64,000 nt of DNA from Helicobacter saguini (GCF_000762875.2 NZ_JRMP02000006.1:93642-157641), one strand, 5' to 3'. Positions 29,901 to 39,328 are shown, counted from the stretch's first letter. Notes: generated by a model not told the origin, from the letters alone. Made by a program: numbers and translations.

Positions 29901-29997
29901 AGCGTAAATAAAGTTTTACATCTTTTTTTCGAATGTAGTGTCGCATTTTGGCTAAAAGTGAATTTGCATAATTTATGTCAAAATTAAATTCTTGCAA
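26938..29997 (-). CDS. Divergent PutA-like protein (proline dehydrogenase/P5C dehydrogenase fold), probably not catalytic
   Basis: The 1019-residue protein is hard to place, but its order of segments follows epsilonproteobacterial PutA. VITLDINSEFFMPILDSV and ARLIVRLVDMDIDYQRQVFL correspond to the barrel strands (the normal VKGAN is VDMDI here). INVIFYSSKF matches the end of the barrel. The second half (EIASIIAANIMIGNVSLLSD) looks like the cofactor-binding part of an aldehyde dehydrogenase. The usual catalytic Glu and Cys motifs (ELGGKN, GQxC) were not found. It may be a decayed paralogue with a regulatory role. The assignment rests on pattern alone. Confidence 0.45.
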   Translation of the reverse strand: MQEFNFDINYANSLLAKMRHYIRKKDVKLYLRSRNLSKDDLDFIEQISLIHLKNIELDSKINQNFYGVLDNFIFNTLFSRHFFSSFEMFRILLYRLKLPKKLMLMDVKYHLKSFLASDIRKIRTDKKAQNSLYILESLPTLQKDITNFIESIKEILSNDKLGGVIINPLNLVLNPSLISKEKFIESFSENLAQILNNANSKVITLDINSEFFMPILDSVERCINNIGYPISVCISLPAFHLDSKEMLDSIIEVSERLIQKKKARLIVRLVDMDIDYQRQVFLKTQSHLPNSIFTHQNSIISSFLNLLATCESYSNVIEYYVTSQDILLFSIIKDSNISCKFEVNKALNYPFYKLLKRENKEIINVIFYSSKFSDNLAMFLKLSHFSLNHNLFSLINIELNKKEWEKKCNTMASILNNLDKDSKKKSLLDSKNLAESSYNFESFHYEIQKPLSKDSIESKSFLDKLQEMKFTLLHKHKLEDVLYLNPQDLNRLTLQGLNNMPAKFSLHAEREKDKIKNAKVLQDSILQNRFNIITSILGNLKENIESIFVTLQEIYPQTPPFILQEQVYMLIDTFKYYAYEYRLLLKQTDSVILMNIGRIFIDTKELSICEIASIIAANIMIGNVSLLSDGRISRLLYYVFESIIESCPFMSIRDISESKPDSINEKIIINKKDCINYTNNNLLVWDKGEGIVFISSFYNFYDAYLQVAQSKFYNNKNITIYTDEYIYDRAKEAFIPLQVVQTSLADLIQNISPNVSNISIFTYNKSEMNYALNNIKISMRINACYVYKLISGSPRACLPGYMPSFGSNILLTKLLLTSPNSVIKNNSLYSDIIGCFSGILSMDEVEFLYNLNHNYSQHLDDLKRSVRGENIYEFKRAYNMIIRVYEKDDFFHICVVLLIAFLLDIKTKVSFSHEFLESRENLRQILESNLKEKYIDIFDIKAQSEDEFLSDISIYTLIRIMQSESDFSTHSTYKILRSKEIIAEYSLPILNKNLELERYLSTQYVQIEPTFLLETDINS

Positions 29998-30055
29998 TGT
30001 TTATCCTTAAAAATTATAGAATCTAAATAGCCTTAAATTCTATCATAATATTTAG

Positions 30056-30061
30056 TATAAT
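30056..30061 (+). promoter_or_regulatory. Putative -10 box of the GT90 gene
   Basis: TAGTATAAT (TATAAT at 30056-30061) lies 34 bases before the start codon at 30096, in the divergent gap to the PutA-like gene. Confidence 0.45.
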
Positions 30062-30095
30062 TTGGTTTTTAGATTCTATAAATTAAAGAAGAAAT

Positions 30096-31193
30096 ATGAA
30101 AGATTCTTATAATCCTAAAGAACGTGAAATGCGATTTTTTTATAATCTTAAAGGCATTATTCGCCACATTACGCCACGTTTTATCCCACAAAGCCTTTTA
30201 GATTCTAAGATTAAGGGCATTTTTAAACGCTTTTCTTTAGAATCTTTAAAGCCAAGACTTGAATTTTACAATAAATTAAATTCTCATTTTGATATGATAA
30301 AGAATGCTAATGAACTCCCACAAAGCTGCAATTTTAACGAGCGATTTAATGACAAACTGCCAAGTGTGCCTAGCCGCCTAGCTAACCTAAAAATTGTAAA
30401 GCCAGACTTTGCCACTTTGGGCGAAAACTCCCTTAAAAGCGGCACTGCGTATTATTATGATAGCTATGAGTTTAGCCGATATTTTAGCGACAAACTGCGG
30501 TGGTGCCATCTTTTCCACGATGTAAATGAGCTAGTTTCCTACCCGGCAATTGTTAAGTCGCGTCCTATTTTTCCGCATAATGAGACTTCTGTGCTGCTCA
30601 AACTTGATAAACACAGGCATTTTCATTTTATAAAAGATTCTATAAAATATGAAAATAAAAAAAACATCCTGCTATTTCGCGGGGCGGTGCATCAAGGTCA
30701 TCGGCTAAATTTTTTTCACAAGCACTTTAGCAACAAGCGGTGCGATATAGGGCATGTCGGCAATGTCGCGGATTATAACAAGGCTTTTTTAAAGCCTGCC
30801 ATGAGTATAAAAGAGCAGCTAAATTACAAGTTTTTGCTTAGTCTTGAGGGCTTTGATGTGGGGAGTAATCTTAAGTGGATTTTAAGCTCAAATTCGCTTT
30901 GTATTATGCCGCCGCCGCAAATTGAGACTTGGTTTATGGAATCTAGCCTGCGTCCTGGCGTGCATTACGGAGAAATCGCCCTTGATTATAGCAACTTAGA
31001 TTGCGTGCTAGATTATTACCTTACGCGTGAAAGCGAAGCAAAAGAAATCATAGAAAACGCGCATATTTTTTGCTCGCAATTTTTTAACCCACACTTAGAA
31101 TCCGCCCTAAACTTCCTAGTTTTACGCAAATATTTTTATCTATCAAACCAAATTGATGTCTTGCCAATCGAGCAAGAGTTGTATGAAAGTTAG
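30096..31193 (+). CDS. Glycosyltransferase family 90 (CAP10-like), probably LPS or surface glycan
   Basis: The 365-residue protein carries the family-90 hallmarks in its C-terminal half: KNILLFRGAVHQGHR, then EQLNYKFLLSLEGFDVGSNL and SNSLCIMPPPQIETWFMES with LRPGVHY. In bacteria, members add xylose or related sugars to lipopolysaccharide, and Helicobacter genomes carry them among LPS genes. The stop TAG overlaps a TAGAATCTAG repeat copy. The radical-SAM gene 28 bases downstream is probably co-transcribed. The sugar donor is unknown. Confidence 0.82.
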   Translation: MKDSYNPKEREMRFFYNLKGIIRHITPRFIPQSLLDSKIKGIFKRFSLESLKPRLEFYNKLNSHFDMIKNANELPQSCNFNERFNDKLPSVPSRLANLKIVKPDFATLGENSLKSGTAYYYDSYEFSRYFSDKLRWCHLFHDVNELVSYPAIVKSRPIFPHNETSVLLKLDKHRHFHFIKDSIKYENKKNILLFRGAVHQGHRLNFFHKHFSNKRCDIGHVGNVADYNKAFLKPAMSIKEQLNYKFLLSLEGFDVGSNLKWILSSNSLCIMPPPQIETWFMESSLRPGVHYGEIALDYSNLDCVLDYYLTRESEAKEIIENAHIFCSQFFNPHLESALNFLVLRKYFYLSNQIDVLPIEQELYES

Positions 31194-31221
31194 AATCTAG
31201 AAACAATGTTTAAGGTTCAAT

Positions 31222-32109
31222 ATGAAATTCTACAAAATTTATTTAGAAATTAGTGATATTTGCCATCTAAAATGCTCGTTTTGCCCGCCAAAAAAGGCGG
31301 TACGTGGCGTTATGGATTTGGCTTTGTTTGATAGCATTACCACGCAGATTAAAAATCATGTGAATTTGCTCGCACTGCATGTGCTTGGCGACCCGCTTTG
31401 TGTGCCGAATTTATCAGCTTTTTTAGATATTTTAGAATCTAAGAATATTCGTGTGGATATTGTGAGTAGCGGGGCGAATTTGAGTGATTTTCATTTTAAG
31501 GAGTTGGCACGACAAAATGTGCATCAGGTGAGCTTTTCGCTAGATTCTGCCTTTGATAATGGCTTGGATTTTGAAACATATTTTTCGCAGATTTTGCGTT
31601 TTTATGAGTTTTTGCAAACGTGTCCGTATAAAATTTATGTTAATTTACGCCTTTTTGGCAACTATGATATTACGCCGATTTTATCGCATTTTAGGGACTT
31701 TGAGAGCCAAGAAACTAAGCGGCGAATTAGGCTTAATAAACATTTTTTCTTGCGTTTTCATAATGAATTTAAATGGATAAAAAGTTCTAAAAATAATAAC
31801 TTTATGGAATCTTCTTTTGTGAATTTTGCAAAAAGCGATTTAGATTCTAAAAATTCTAAAATTCATAACTTAGATTCTAATCTTAAGCCATATTGTTTGG
31901 GTAGTATTTCTCAACTTGGGATTTTATCAAATGGGCTTGTAGTGCCTTGTTGTTTGGATTCTAAAGGTTTTATGACTTTGGGGGATTTGAAAACTCAAAG
32001 TTTTAGCGAAGTTATAGAATCTAGAACTTTTAAGTCTTTTCAAAACGCACAAAAAACGCACAAAAATTTGTCACAAATTTGTAAAACCTGCACCTTTCGC
32101 GGCGTGTAG
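31222..32109 (+). CDS. Radical SAM protein with C-terminal SPASM-like cysteines
   Basis: The 295-residue protein has Cys14, Cys18 and Cys21 (CHLKCSFC) for the SAM-binding iron-sulfur cluster. Several C-terminal cysteines (PYCLGS, VVPCCLDSKG, QICKTCTF) resemble a SPASM auxiliary-cluster domain. Members modify peptides or small molecules. It follows the GT90 gene closely and could act on a surface compound, but no precursor peptide was seen. The stop TAG is part of TAGATTCTA. Confidence 0.83.
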   Translation: MKFYKIYLEISDICHLKCSFCPPKKAVRGVMDLALFDSITTQIKNHVNLLALHVLGDPLCVPNLSAFLDILESKNIRVDIVSSGANLSDFHFKELARQNVHQVSFSLDSAFDNGLDFETYFSQILRFYEFLQTCPYKIYVNLRLFGNYDITPILSHFRDFESQETKRRIRLNKHFFLRFHNEFKWIKSSKNNNFMESSFVNFAKSDLDSKNSKIHNLDSNLKPYCLGSISQLGILSNGLVVPCCLDSKGFMTLGDLKTQSFSEVIESRTFKSFQNAQKTHKNLSQICKTCTFRGV

Positions 32110-32134
32110 ATTCTAAATTTTCACACAAAAATGT

Positions 32135-32140
32135 TATAAT
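32135..32140 (+). promoter_or_regulatory. Extended -10 box of gatC
   Basis: TGTTATAAT (TATAAT at 32135-32140) lies 36 bases before the gatC start chosen here. The same nonamer precedes hisS. Confidence 0.5.
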
Positions 32141-32175
32141 TTTCCATCACAAAAAGATTGAGTAAAAGGATACGA

Positions 32176-32454
32176 ATGCAAGTAGATGACGCACTTTTAG
32201 GCAAGTTAGAAAAGCTCTCAATGATAAAAATTGATAGTAAAAAAAAGGAAAATTTTAAGGCTGAATTAAGCCAAATCATCGCAAAAATGGAGAGTTTGCA
32301 AGAAGTGGATACAAGCAAAGTTAGCGAAATTTCTAGCCAAAAAACGCCTATGCGAGAGGACATCCCACACGCTTCAAATATCACGCAATCTGTGCTACAA
32401 CACGCCCCAGAAACGCAGGATAACTACTTTATCGTGCCAAAAATTATTGGATGA
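32176..32454 (+). CDS. gatC: Asp-tRNA(Asn)/Glu-tRNA(Gln) amidotransferase subunit C
   Basis: GatC stabilises the GatCAB complex that amidates misacylated Glu-tRNA(Gln) and Asp-tRNA(Asn). The start is the ATG at 32176 with AAAAGGA seven bases upstream; the TTG at 32158 is less likely. The 92-residue product has the helical N-terminus, VDTSKVSEIS, the conserved MREDIPH stretch, and ends DNYFIVPKIIG. gatA and gatB are not next to it, which is common in Helicobacter. Confidence 0.9.
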   Translation: MQVDDALLGKLEKLSMIKIDSKKKENFKAELSQIIAKMESLQEVDTSKVSEISSQKTPMREDIPHASNITQSVLQHAPETQDNYFIVPKIIG

Positions 32455-32506
32455 GATTGATAAAAATAGATTTTAGATTCTATAATTGCTAGATAAAAGT
32501 TGGATT

Positions 32507-34171
32507 ATGCAGAAAGTTATAATAAGTGGTAGGGATGTTAGTTTTAAATATCAAAAAGAGTATGTTTTTAAGGATATAAATTTTGATATTTATAATAATG
32601 AGTTTTTGGGGATTATAGGTCCTAATGGCGGTGGGAAGACTACTTTTATAAAGCTTTTGCTTGGGATTTTAAAGCCTACGCCACTTGCTCCATTTTATAA
32701 AAACACTAACTTTTTAGATACAGATTCTATCAATAAGACCAACGCAATAAAAAAATATTTTATAGAAAATGCTCTAAATTCTACACATTCTAAAAATAAT
32801 AACTTTCAAGATTCTAAGTTAGAAAATATAGAATCTAAAAAAGAAGATTCCATAAATCAAAGTAGCACGACAAACAATGATTTTATAGAATCTAATAAGC
32901 AAGATTCTAAAAACGACAATGCGATAGATAAAGATTCTATAAATCACAAAGATTCTAAACTAGAAAATATAGAATCTAATTCTATAATTCAAACCAGCAC
33001 GATAAAACAAGATTCTAAAAATGACAACACAATAAATAAAGATTCCATAGAATCTAAACGACAAAATACTGAATCTAAAAAAGATTCTATAAATCAAAAT
33101 TTTTCACACAACGACTCGCTAGACAAGGATTCCATAGAATCTAAAAAAGAAGATTCTATAAATCACAAAGATTCTAAACTAGAAAATATAGAATCTAAAA
33201 ATCAAAATATTACAGATTCTATAAATAAAGATTCTATAGAATCTATAATGCAAAACACAGAATCCACGCGACAAAATATAGAATCTAAAAAGCAAGATTC
33301 CATAAAAAACATAAATATCAACTCCAGCGTGGTAAATAAAGATTCCAACATAGAATCTAAACTACACAACATAGAATCTAACGTGGATTCTAACAACCAA
33401 GATTCTATCAAAAAAGATTTTATAGAATCTAAAAGCCAAGATTCTAAAAACGAAAACACGACAAATAAAGATTCCATAGAATCTGCAAGGCAAAATATAG
33501 AATCTAAACACCAAAAAGATTCTATAGAATCTAAACACCAAAAAGATTCCACAAAAAACATAAACATAAACATAAACACAACAAACAAAGAACCCTACCA
33601 AAGCGGGATTTTTTATCCAAACAAAGACTTGTTTAATAGCACCAAACAAATCGGCTACGTCCCGCAAAATACGCAAATAAACCTAAACTTTCCCATTATG
33701 GCTATCGAAGTGGTAGAAATGGGCTTTTTAGAATCTAAAATGTTTGGATTTCGTGTAAAAAAGAAACAAAGGCAAAAAGCAATGTTACTTTTAGAAAAGC
33801 TAAAAATTGCCCATTTAGCCTTTAAAAAAATCGGCGAATTAAGCGGCGGTGAAAGGCAGCGAGTGCTGATAGCACGGGCTTTAGCAGGCGATAAAAAGCT
33901 ACTCATTTTAGATGAGCCGACATCAAACATCGACACGAAAACACAAAAAGAAATCTACAAAATATTGCAACAAATCAATAAATTTCATACTATAATTTCA
34001 ATCAGTCATGATATTCCCATCACGCTAGAATATGCTACTAGAATCTTGTATATAAATAAGCAAATTCATAGCCATGAAGTCCCAAAACTGACGCTAAATA
34101 GCGATAAAAATGATGGTCATATTTGTGAAATTGACATTTTTCAAGATTTTGTAAATGCTTTAAGGAGTTAG
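32507..34171 (+). CDS. Metal-type ABC transporter ATPase (ZnuC-like) interrupted by an insert of about 300 residues
   Basis: I chose the ATG at 32507 (554 residues). The ATPase parts are normal: Walker A GPNGGGKTT, then after the insert IGYVPQNTQINLNFPI with the Q-loop, signature LSGGERQRV, Walker B KLLILDEPTSNID and H-loop SISHD. Without the insert the length would be about 247, standard for ZnuC-type ATPases of zinc or manganese importers. The insert lies in the loop between Walker A and the Q-loop, where ILKPT should run directly into SGIFYPN. It is made of DSK, IESK, DSIES and Asn/Gln-rich spacers. No frame break is seen. No permease gene is adjacent. Confidence 0.85.
   Translation: MQKVIISGRDVSFKYQKEYVFKDINFDIYNNEFLGIIGPNGGGKTTFIKLLLGILKPTPLAPFYKNTNFLDTDSINKTNAIKKYFIENALNSTHSKNNNFQDSKLENIESKKEDSINQSSTTNNDFIESNKQDSKNDNAIDKDSINHKDSKLENIESNSIIQTSTIKQDSKNDNTINKDSIESKRQNTESKKDSINQNFSHNDSLDKDSIESKKEDSINHKDSKLENIESKNQNITDSINKDSIESIMQNTESTRQNIESKKQDSIKNININSSVVNKDSNIESKLHNIESNVDSNNQDSIKKDFIESKSQDSKNENTTNKDSIESARQNIESKHQKDSIESKHQKDSTKNINININTTNKEPYQSGIFYPNKDLFNSTKQIGYVPQNTQINLNFPIMAIEVVEMGFLESKMFGFRVKKKQRQKAMLLLEKLKIAHLAFKKIGELSGGERQRVLIARALAGDKKLLILDEPTSNIDTKTQKEIYKILQQINKFHTIISISHDIPITLEYATRILYINKQIHSHEVPKLTLNSDKNDGHICEIDIFQDFVNALRS
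32681..33601 (+). repeat. In-frame array of AGAWTCT-derived repeats inside the ABC ATPase gene
   Basis: By hand I count about 38 GATTC/GAATC cores in about 920 bases, roughly one per 24 bases, some with a silent T-to-C change (GATTCC). Nearly all are read as DS or ES. Units are irregularly spaced and vary in the bases between, so this is not a simple tandem repeat. Several units read AGATTCTATAGAATCT, itself a palindrome encoding DSIES on either strand. Confidence 0.9.
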
Positions 34172-34174
34172 ATA

Positions 34175-35539
34175 ATGAATGAGTTTGATGTCGTAATCAT
34201 CGGTGGTGGCGTGAGCGGATGTGCCACTTTTTACACATTGAGTGAGTATAGCGGCGTGCAAAAAATAGCGGTGGTGGAAAAAGAAAGCAAGCTAGCTCAA
34301 ATTAGCTCAAATCATAAGGCGAACTCTCAAACGATACACGATGGCTCGATTGAAACGAATTATACAGCGGCAAAGGCTAGGTCTGTGCGACTTGCAGCGC
34401 AAAAAGTGCGAAATTTTTGCTTGAAAGAAAATCTGCAAAATAAAATCATATTTGAAATGCAGAAAATGGCGATAGGTGTGGGCGATGTCGAGTGTGAATA
34501 TATGAAAAAACGCCATGAAGAATTTAAAGAGATTTTCAAAGGGCTGCAGTTTTTTGATAAAGAGCAGGTCAAAAAGCACGAGCCAAAGGTAATTGAAGGG
34601 GCAAATGGGAATGATAGACCTGAAAATGTCGTAGGCTCGGGCTATGATGCGGACTGGTGTGCGGTAAATTTTGAGCTTTTGAGCGAATATTTTGTAGAAA
34701 AGGCAAAGGAAAAAAATCCGCAAAATGAAGTATTTTTCAACTTTAAAGTCAAAGATATAGAATCTAAAAACACAGGATATGCGTTAAAAAGCGAAGATGG
34801 GCGTGAGATTTATGCGAAATTTGTGCTAGTAGATGCGGGAAGTTACGCCCTGCCTTTAGCCCAAAAAAGCGGGTATGGCTTAGATTTAGGCTGCTTTCCA
34901 GTGGCGGGGAATTTCTATTTTGCCCCAAATATTTTGAAAGGGAAAGTATATTGCGTGCAAAATCCAAAGCTGCCCTTTGCCGCCTTACATGGTGACCCGG
35001 ATGTAGCGGTAAGTGGTAAGACGCGGCTTGGTCCTACCGCGCTTGCTATGCCAAAGCTAGAGCGTGGAAAACACTGGTTTGATAAGCTTAGTCCTGAGCT
35101 TTTTAAGCTTGATATGCACTTAGAAGTGTTTCAAATCACCTATGATTTGTTTAAAGATTCTGACATTCGCAACTATGTTTTCCGCAATATTTTCTTTGGA
35201 CTGCCCTATTTTGGTAAGCGAATGTTTTTAAAAGATGCGCAAAAAATTATACCATCACTAACGATAAATCAAGTCGAACTAGCGCGTGGCTATGGCGAAG
35301 TGCGTCCGCAAGTGCTAGATAGAAGTGCGAAGAAACTTGTAATGGGCGAAAAGCGTATCCGCACGGGCAAGGGCTTAACCTTTAATATGACGCCATCACC
35401 TGGCGCAACATCGTGTTTGCAAAACGCAATGATAGATAGCGAAGAAATCACAGGCTATCTAAACGTCTCATTTGACAAAGAACGCTTCCTTCGCGATTTA
35501 TCCCCTGAAGAGCTAGATTCTATAGAATCTAAGAATTAG
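34175..35539 (+). CDS. mqo: Malate:quinone oxidoreductase
   Basis: This membrane-associated FAD enzyme oxidises malate to oxaloacetate and passes electrons to quinone, replacing soluble malate dehydrogenase in Helicobacter. The 454-residue protein has the FAD motif GGGVSG at residues 10-15, the [21 protein letters not shown] stretch, and the C-terminal [11 protein letters not shown] and [13 protein letters not shown] motifs typical of the Helicobacter/Campylobacter Mqo branch. It starts 3 bases after the ABC ATPase gene, so the two are probably co-transcribed. The C-terminus LDSIESKN is repeat-derived. Confidence 0.9.
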   Translation: MNEFDVVIIGGGVSGCATFYTLSEYSGVQKIAVVEKESKLAQISSNHKANSQTIHDGSIETNYTAAKARSVRLAAQKVRNFCLKENLQNKIIFEMQKMAIGVGDVECEYMKKRHEEFKEIFKGLQFFDKEQVKKHEPKVIEGANGNDRPENVVGSGYDADWCAVNFELLSEYFVEKAKEKNPQNEVFFNFKVKDIESKNTGYALKSEDGREIYAKFVLVDAGSYALPLAQKSGYGLDLGCFPVAGNFYFAPNILKGKVYCVQNPKLPFAALHGDPDVAVSGKTRLGPTALAMPKLERGKHWFDKLSPELFKLDMHLEVFQITYDLFKDSDIRNYVFRNIFFGLPYFGKRMFLKDAQKIIPSLTINQVELARGYGEVRPQVLDRSAKKLVMGEKRIRTGKGLTFNMTPSPGATSCLQNAMIDSEEITGYLNVSFDKERFLRDLSPEELDSIESKN

Positions 35540-35556
35540 ATTTTAGAGAACATAAA

Positions 35557-36603
35557 GTGGAAAATAGCAACAATATTTTAGATTCTATAGAATCTAAGGG
35601 CGAAATACAAAATACGGAATCTAAATTAGATTCTAATATATCAGCCAATTCTTTTTATCTTGCATACAGCAATTTATTAAAAAAATACGCTAAAAATAAT
35701 ATTTTCTTGCGAGTAAATAACTTACTTGGTTGTCCTAACAAGGAGATAGATTCTATAAAAATTAATAAAAATGCAAAGCAATTAAATATAGAATTATTTA
35801 TCAATTTTTTTGGTATTCAAGGCTCAACTTCACAACTTCCAAGTTATATGTTAGATAAACTTGCTAGAAATAAAGATGATGGAAACTCTTGGAGTTTGTT
35901 GCTTGATTTTTTTAATCATTATTTACTTGATTTATTTTATGAAATTATTTTACGCAAAAATTATCCACGTAGTTTTTATTCAAATTTTAATCAAAATATT
36001 CTAGATTCTAATAAATTAGATTCTATAGAATCTAGTATTTTTAAAGATAGTATTTCAAAAATTTTATTCAATATTTTGGGTATTGATAATGCTAAGATGG
36101 CACGTGTATATCTGCCTTTTGCACCTTTGATTTTAAGCCTTAGAAAACCTAAAAAATATATACAAAAAGTCTTAGAAACAAATTTTAATCTTAAAAATAA
36201 AATTTCTATCCTAGAAAATATTCCACATCAAATTAAAATAAATAAATATCAACAAAATAAATTAGGAATGCGTAATAATGTGTTGGGTGGTAATTTTATA
36301 ATTGGCAAAACTATTATTTCTCATCAAACAAAAATTGCTATTTTAATAAACAATATCAGCTATCAAGAAGCATTAAAATTTCTCCCACATACAAAGAAAT
36401 TTCAGGATTTAAAGGATGCTGTATTATTTTTGACGAACAATGAATTTGCCTTTGATTTATATCTTAAAATAAATTATAGTCAAATTATGTCATTAAAACT
36501 TGGCTCTAACGCGTTAAACAATACGGCTAAACTTGGATATGGCAGTGTATTAGGACATAAAAATCAAAAAATTTATAATATTTATATGAATATGTGGGGG
36601 TAG
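35557..36603 (+). CDS. tssG: Type VI secretion baseplate protein TssG
   Basis: TssG (ImpH/VasB) is part of the T6SS baseplate wedge. The 348-residue protein shows the family signatures: FFGIQGSTSQLPSYMLDKL (compare FGLLGxxSPLPxY), WSLLLDFFNHYLLDLFYEI (compare LxDFLDxFNHRLLSLFY), and the C-terminal LGSNALNNTAKLGYGSVLG. The first 30 residues are repeat-type (LDSIESK, TESKLDSN). It follows mqo by 17 bases, with no other T6SS structural gene around it. The stop TAG overlaps TAGATTCTA. Confidence 0.82.
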   Translation: MENSNNILDSIESKGEIQNTESKLDSNISANSFYLAYSNLLKKYAKNNIFLRVNNLLGCPNKEIDSIKINKNAKQLNIELFINFFGIQGSTSQLPSYMLDKLARNKDDGNSWSLLLDFFNHYLLDLFYEIILRKNYPRSFYSNFNQNILDSNKLDSIESSIFKDSISKILFNILGIDNAKMARVYLPFAPLILSLRKPKKYIQKVLETNFNLKNKISILENIPHQIKINKYQQNKLGMRNNVLGGNFIIGKTIISHQTKIAILINNISYQEALKFLPHTKKFQDLKDAVLFLTNNEFAFDLYLKINYSQIMSLKLGSNALNNTAKLGYGSVLGHKNQKIYNIYMNMWG

Positions 36604-36660
36604 ATTCTATAATTAACAGAATCCTTATAATATTATTTGAATTTATCTTAAGGAAACACA

Positions 36661-37107
36661 ATGAAAATTTATCATTATGCAATAGTATCATTTGCAATAT
36701 TGTTTTTTTTAAATTTTGCGTTTGCAAAGGTGATTGAGCCTAGTTTTGAGCTTGATTTTGACTTGAAAAAAGATGAGGTTTTACGTGCTGTGGTTTCTGC
36801 CTCAAAAGATTCACAAACTATTAGTGAAGAAAAAAACTTTACTTTGCGTTGGACGCTTTATCGCAATCAAGGGCTTGTTGTGCTTGTGCGTTATGATAAT
36901 TATCCTTATCAATTTATGCTTTACAAAGATTTTCGCCTAAATAGTTGGAATCTAAATTTGCTTGATACACAAGGCGTAAATCGCGCACTAAATCAGCCCT
37001 ATTTAAAGATTTATTTTCTAGGAATTGATGACCCATTTAATGATGAAAAAACCATTGCGCATTTGCGAATTTATGGCTATGGTGAGGTAACTTTTAGTAG
37101 GCAATAA
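36661..37107 (+). CDS. Small exported protein of unknown function downstream of tssG
   Basis: The 148-residue protein starts after AAGGAAACACA. It has a signal peptide of about 23 residues (hydrophobic core FAILFFLNFAF, likely cleavage after FA) and a mature part with beta-type alternation (LRWTLYRNQGLVVLVRYDNY, KDFRLNSWNLNLLDTQGVN). No lipobox Cys is present, so it is not a TssJ-type lipoprotein. I do not recognise the family. Its position after tssG suggests, but does not show, a link to type VI secretion or the envelope. Confidence 0.65.
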   Translation: MKIYHYAIVSFAILFFLNFAFAKVIEPSFELDFDLKKDEVLRAVVSASKDSQTISEEKNFTLRWTLYRNQGLVVLVRYDNYPYQFMLYKDFRLNSWNLNLLDTQGVNRALNQPYLKIYFLGIDDPFNDEKTIAHLRIYGYGEVTFSRQ

Positions 37108-37213
37108 AACATACTTTATTTCACATCCCCCAAAATAAATTTTACACTCCCTTTAAATAGATATTACATTTACCCTTTAAAATATACAAATACAAAATAA
37201 AAGGGAGAATAAA

Positions 37214-39187
37214 ATGAGTAAAAAAATCTCGCTAAATATCATAATCGTGCTACTTATTTGCTTTAGCGCGTATCAAACTATAAGCTACATCAAGCAACGC
37301 GAATACCTTGTAGATAGCAGCCTTAGCATAAATGAAAAGCGGCTAAAAATCATTACCGCCTTTGTCAATAAGATTATTGAAGAGCAGTATGAGTTTGTAA
37401 ATGGAATGGCAAATGATTTTACCAAAAATCCAAATTCCTTTGATAGAGAGCGAAATAATATCACTTACTATCTGCACGCAGCGGGTGTGACAAGTGGTGT
37501 TTTGCACGTATATATTAGCTATACTAGCGATGGCTACACGCTTACAAGTAGCAAGAAAGATGAGTATCAAACCCATCAGTTGCTTACAAATAACGGTGGA
37601 TTCTATGATGCAAGGACTAAAGAGTGGTTTAAAGAAGCATTGAACGCGCGTAAAACGGGCAATACCGCGCCTTATAAAGATTCTACCACAGGCGAACTTA
37701 CCATTACTTTTTACTCACCTGTCTTTGATGAGAATAAAAATGTGGCAGCGATTGTGGCGGTAGATTACGACTTAGGTAAGCTAAAGCAGGAAATAAGCGA
37801 TATGCAAACCGATAAACGCGATGTGATTATCTTTAAAGATAATAATTTGTATATGCACCCCATCGCCGAATATGTGATGAATAATACTAATCCTGATGCA
37901 AAATACTCCCTTGATGTGATTAAGAAAAGTGCGGATAGCCACGAGCATTTCGAGTTTTTCCGCAAGGGTAGCCCTGATATGAAACATGGAATCTGCGAAA
38001 AGGCGTCACTTGATTGGAATATCTGCGTGGTAAGCAGTGAGAATGAGTATAAGCCTATAATTACGCGTTTAATCATTGAAAATACGCTGTGGTTTATCGC
38101 AATTATCGGCATCGTTGGATTATCGATTATTTTAGTTATCAAATGGACGTTAAAAAATCTTAAAGTTATGGAATCTAATTTGAGTGCGTTTTTTGACTTT
38201 TTGAATTATAAAAGCACTAGCATTTCGCTAAAAAACATTAAAAGCAAGGATGAAATCGGTGAAATTTCAAATAAAATCAATAAAGAAATCGCCTTTATAA
38301 AAGATATAAGACATAAAGAAGAAAGCCTAATGAGCGGACTAAATAATATGATAATTGAGGCTAAAGATGGCAAGTTTGGCGCGCAAATCGCAGTAGATTC
38401 TACAAATCCAAATTTGAAAAGCATAATAGATTCACTAAATGAAATGAGCCGCGTTTTAAGTCAAAGTATTTGCGAAGATATTTCGCGCATTCGTGGCATT
38501 CTAAAAAAGGCGATAAACCACGACTATAGCGATAGAATACAAAATCCTATCGGTATAGAAAAGGATATAAATCAAACGATAAACGAACTAAGCCTGATTC
38601 TAAAGAAAAGCTTTAATATTTCTCAAAACTTAGAATCTTATAGCACGACTCTAGATTCTAACGTCGCAAAACTACGTGATATAAGCCAACATCAAGCATC
38701 TTCACTGCAGCAAAGTGCCACCGCAATAGACCAAATAACGCAGTCAATTCAGCACATAAACGATAAATCAAACCTAGTAAAAGGGCAAGGAGACGACATA
38801 CTACACGTAATCGATGTAATCGGCGAAATAGCGGAGCAAACTAACCTACTAGCACTAAATGCTGCAATCGAAGCAGCAAGGGCTGGGGAAAATGGACGCG
38901 GCTTTGCAGTCGTAGCCGATGAAGTGCGGAAACTAGCCGAAAAAACGCAAAAAAGTTTGAGTGAGATTGAGACGAATGCAAAGTGCTTAACACAAGGCAT
39001 TAACGATATGGCACACGCGATAAATGAGCAAACCACCGCAATCGCACATATAAATGAAAGCATAGCTGACATCTCAAACACAACGCAAGAAAATGTGAAT
39101 ATGGCAGACACTACGCAGACAATCGCCACTGATATAAACACGTTAAGCACGGATTTAAACAACGACTTGGAAAACAAGCGCTTTTAG
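37214..39187 (+). CDS. Methyl-accepting chemotaxis protein with dCache-type sensor
   Basis: The 657-residue chemoreceptor has a first membrane helix at residues 6-26. A periplasmic double-Cache-like domain runs to about 288 ([20 protein letters not shown] and [24 protein letters not shown] are typical). The second helix lies near 290-312. The cytoplasmic domain ends in the conserved hairpin [20 protein letters not shown] and [17 protein letters not shown]. dCache receptors often bind amino acids or small organic acids; the ligand here is unknown. RBS is AAGGGAGA. The stop TAG overlaps TAGAATCTA. Confidence 0.92.
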   Translation: MSKKISLNIIIVLLICFSAYQTISYIKQREYLVDSSLSINEKRLKIITAFVNKIIEEQYEFVNGMANDFTKNPNSFDRERNNITYYLHAAGVTSGVLHVYISYTSDGYTLTSSKKDEYQTHQLLTNNGGFYDARTKEWFKEALNARKTGNTAPYKDSTTGELTITFYSPVFDENKNVAAIVAVDYDLGKLKQEISDMQTDKRDVIIFKDNNLYMHPIAEYVMNNTNPDAKYSLDVIKKSADSHEHFEFFRKGSPDMKHGICEKASLDWNICVVSSENEYKPIITRLIIENTLWFIAIIGIVGLSIILVIKWTLKNLKVMESNLSAFFDFLNYKSTSISLKNIKSKDEIGEISNKINKEIAFIKDIRHKEESLMSGLNNMIIEAKDGKFGAQIAVDSTNPNLKSIIDSLNEMSRVLSQSICEDISRIRGILKKAINHDYSDRIQNPIGIEKDINQTINELSLILKKSFNISQNLESYSTTLDSNVAKLRDISQHQASSLQQSATAIDQITQSIQHINDKSNLVKGQGDDILHVIDVIGEIAEQTNLLALNAAIEAARAGENGRGFAVVADEVRKLAEKTQKSLSEIETNAKCLTQGINDMAHAINEQTTAIAHINESIADISNTTQENVNMADTTQTIATDINTLSTDLNNDLENKRF

Positions 39188-39322
39188 AATCTAAGATTCT
39201 ATGTGTTTAAGAAAATTAAAACTGCTTTTTTAATAAGAAATAAAAAGTGAAATTTTTTCACACTTTAGAATCTAAAAGTTAAAATTTTTGTAAAAAAATT
39301 ATATGATTATTACATAATCTTG

Positions 39323-39328
39323 TATAAT
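39323..39328 (+). promoter_or_regulatory. Putative -10 box of the 39375 gene
   Basis: TTGTATAAT (TATAAT at 39323-39328) lies 47 bases before the start codon. The ribosome site of that gene (AAGTGGATAGGG) is weak. Confidence 0.4.

Noticed and set aside
32681..33601. A CRISPR-like array
   Set aside because: Units are only 7-16 bases, unevenly spaced, in both orientations and translated in frame; no cas genes are present.
33202..33676. Long open frames antisense to the ABC ATPase insert
   Set aside because: They arise because the palindromic repeat leaves few stops on either strand. Composition ([10 protein letters not shown]) is not protein-like and no start signals are seen.
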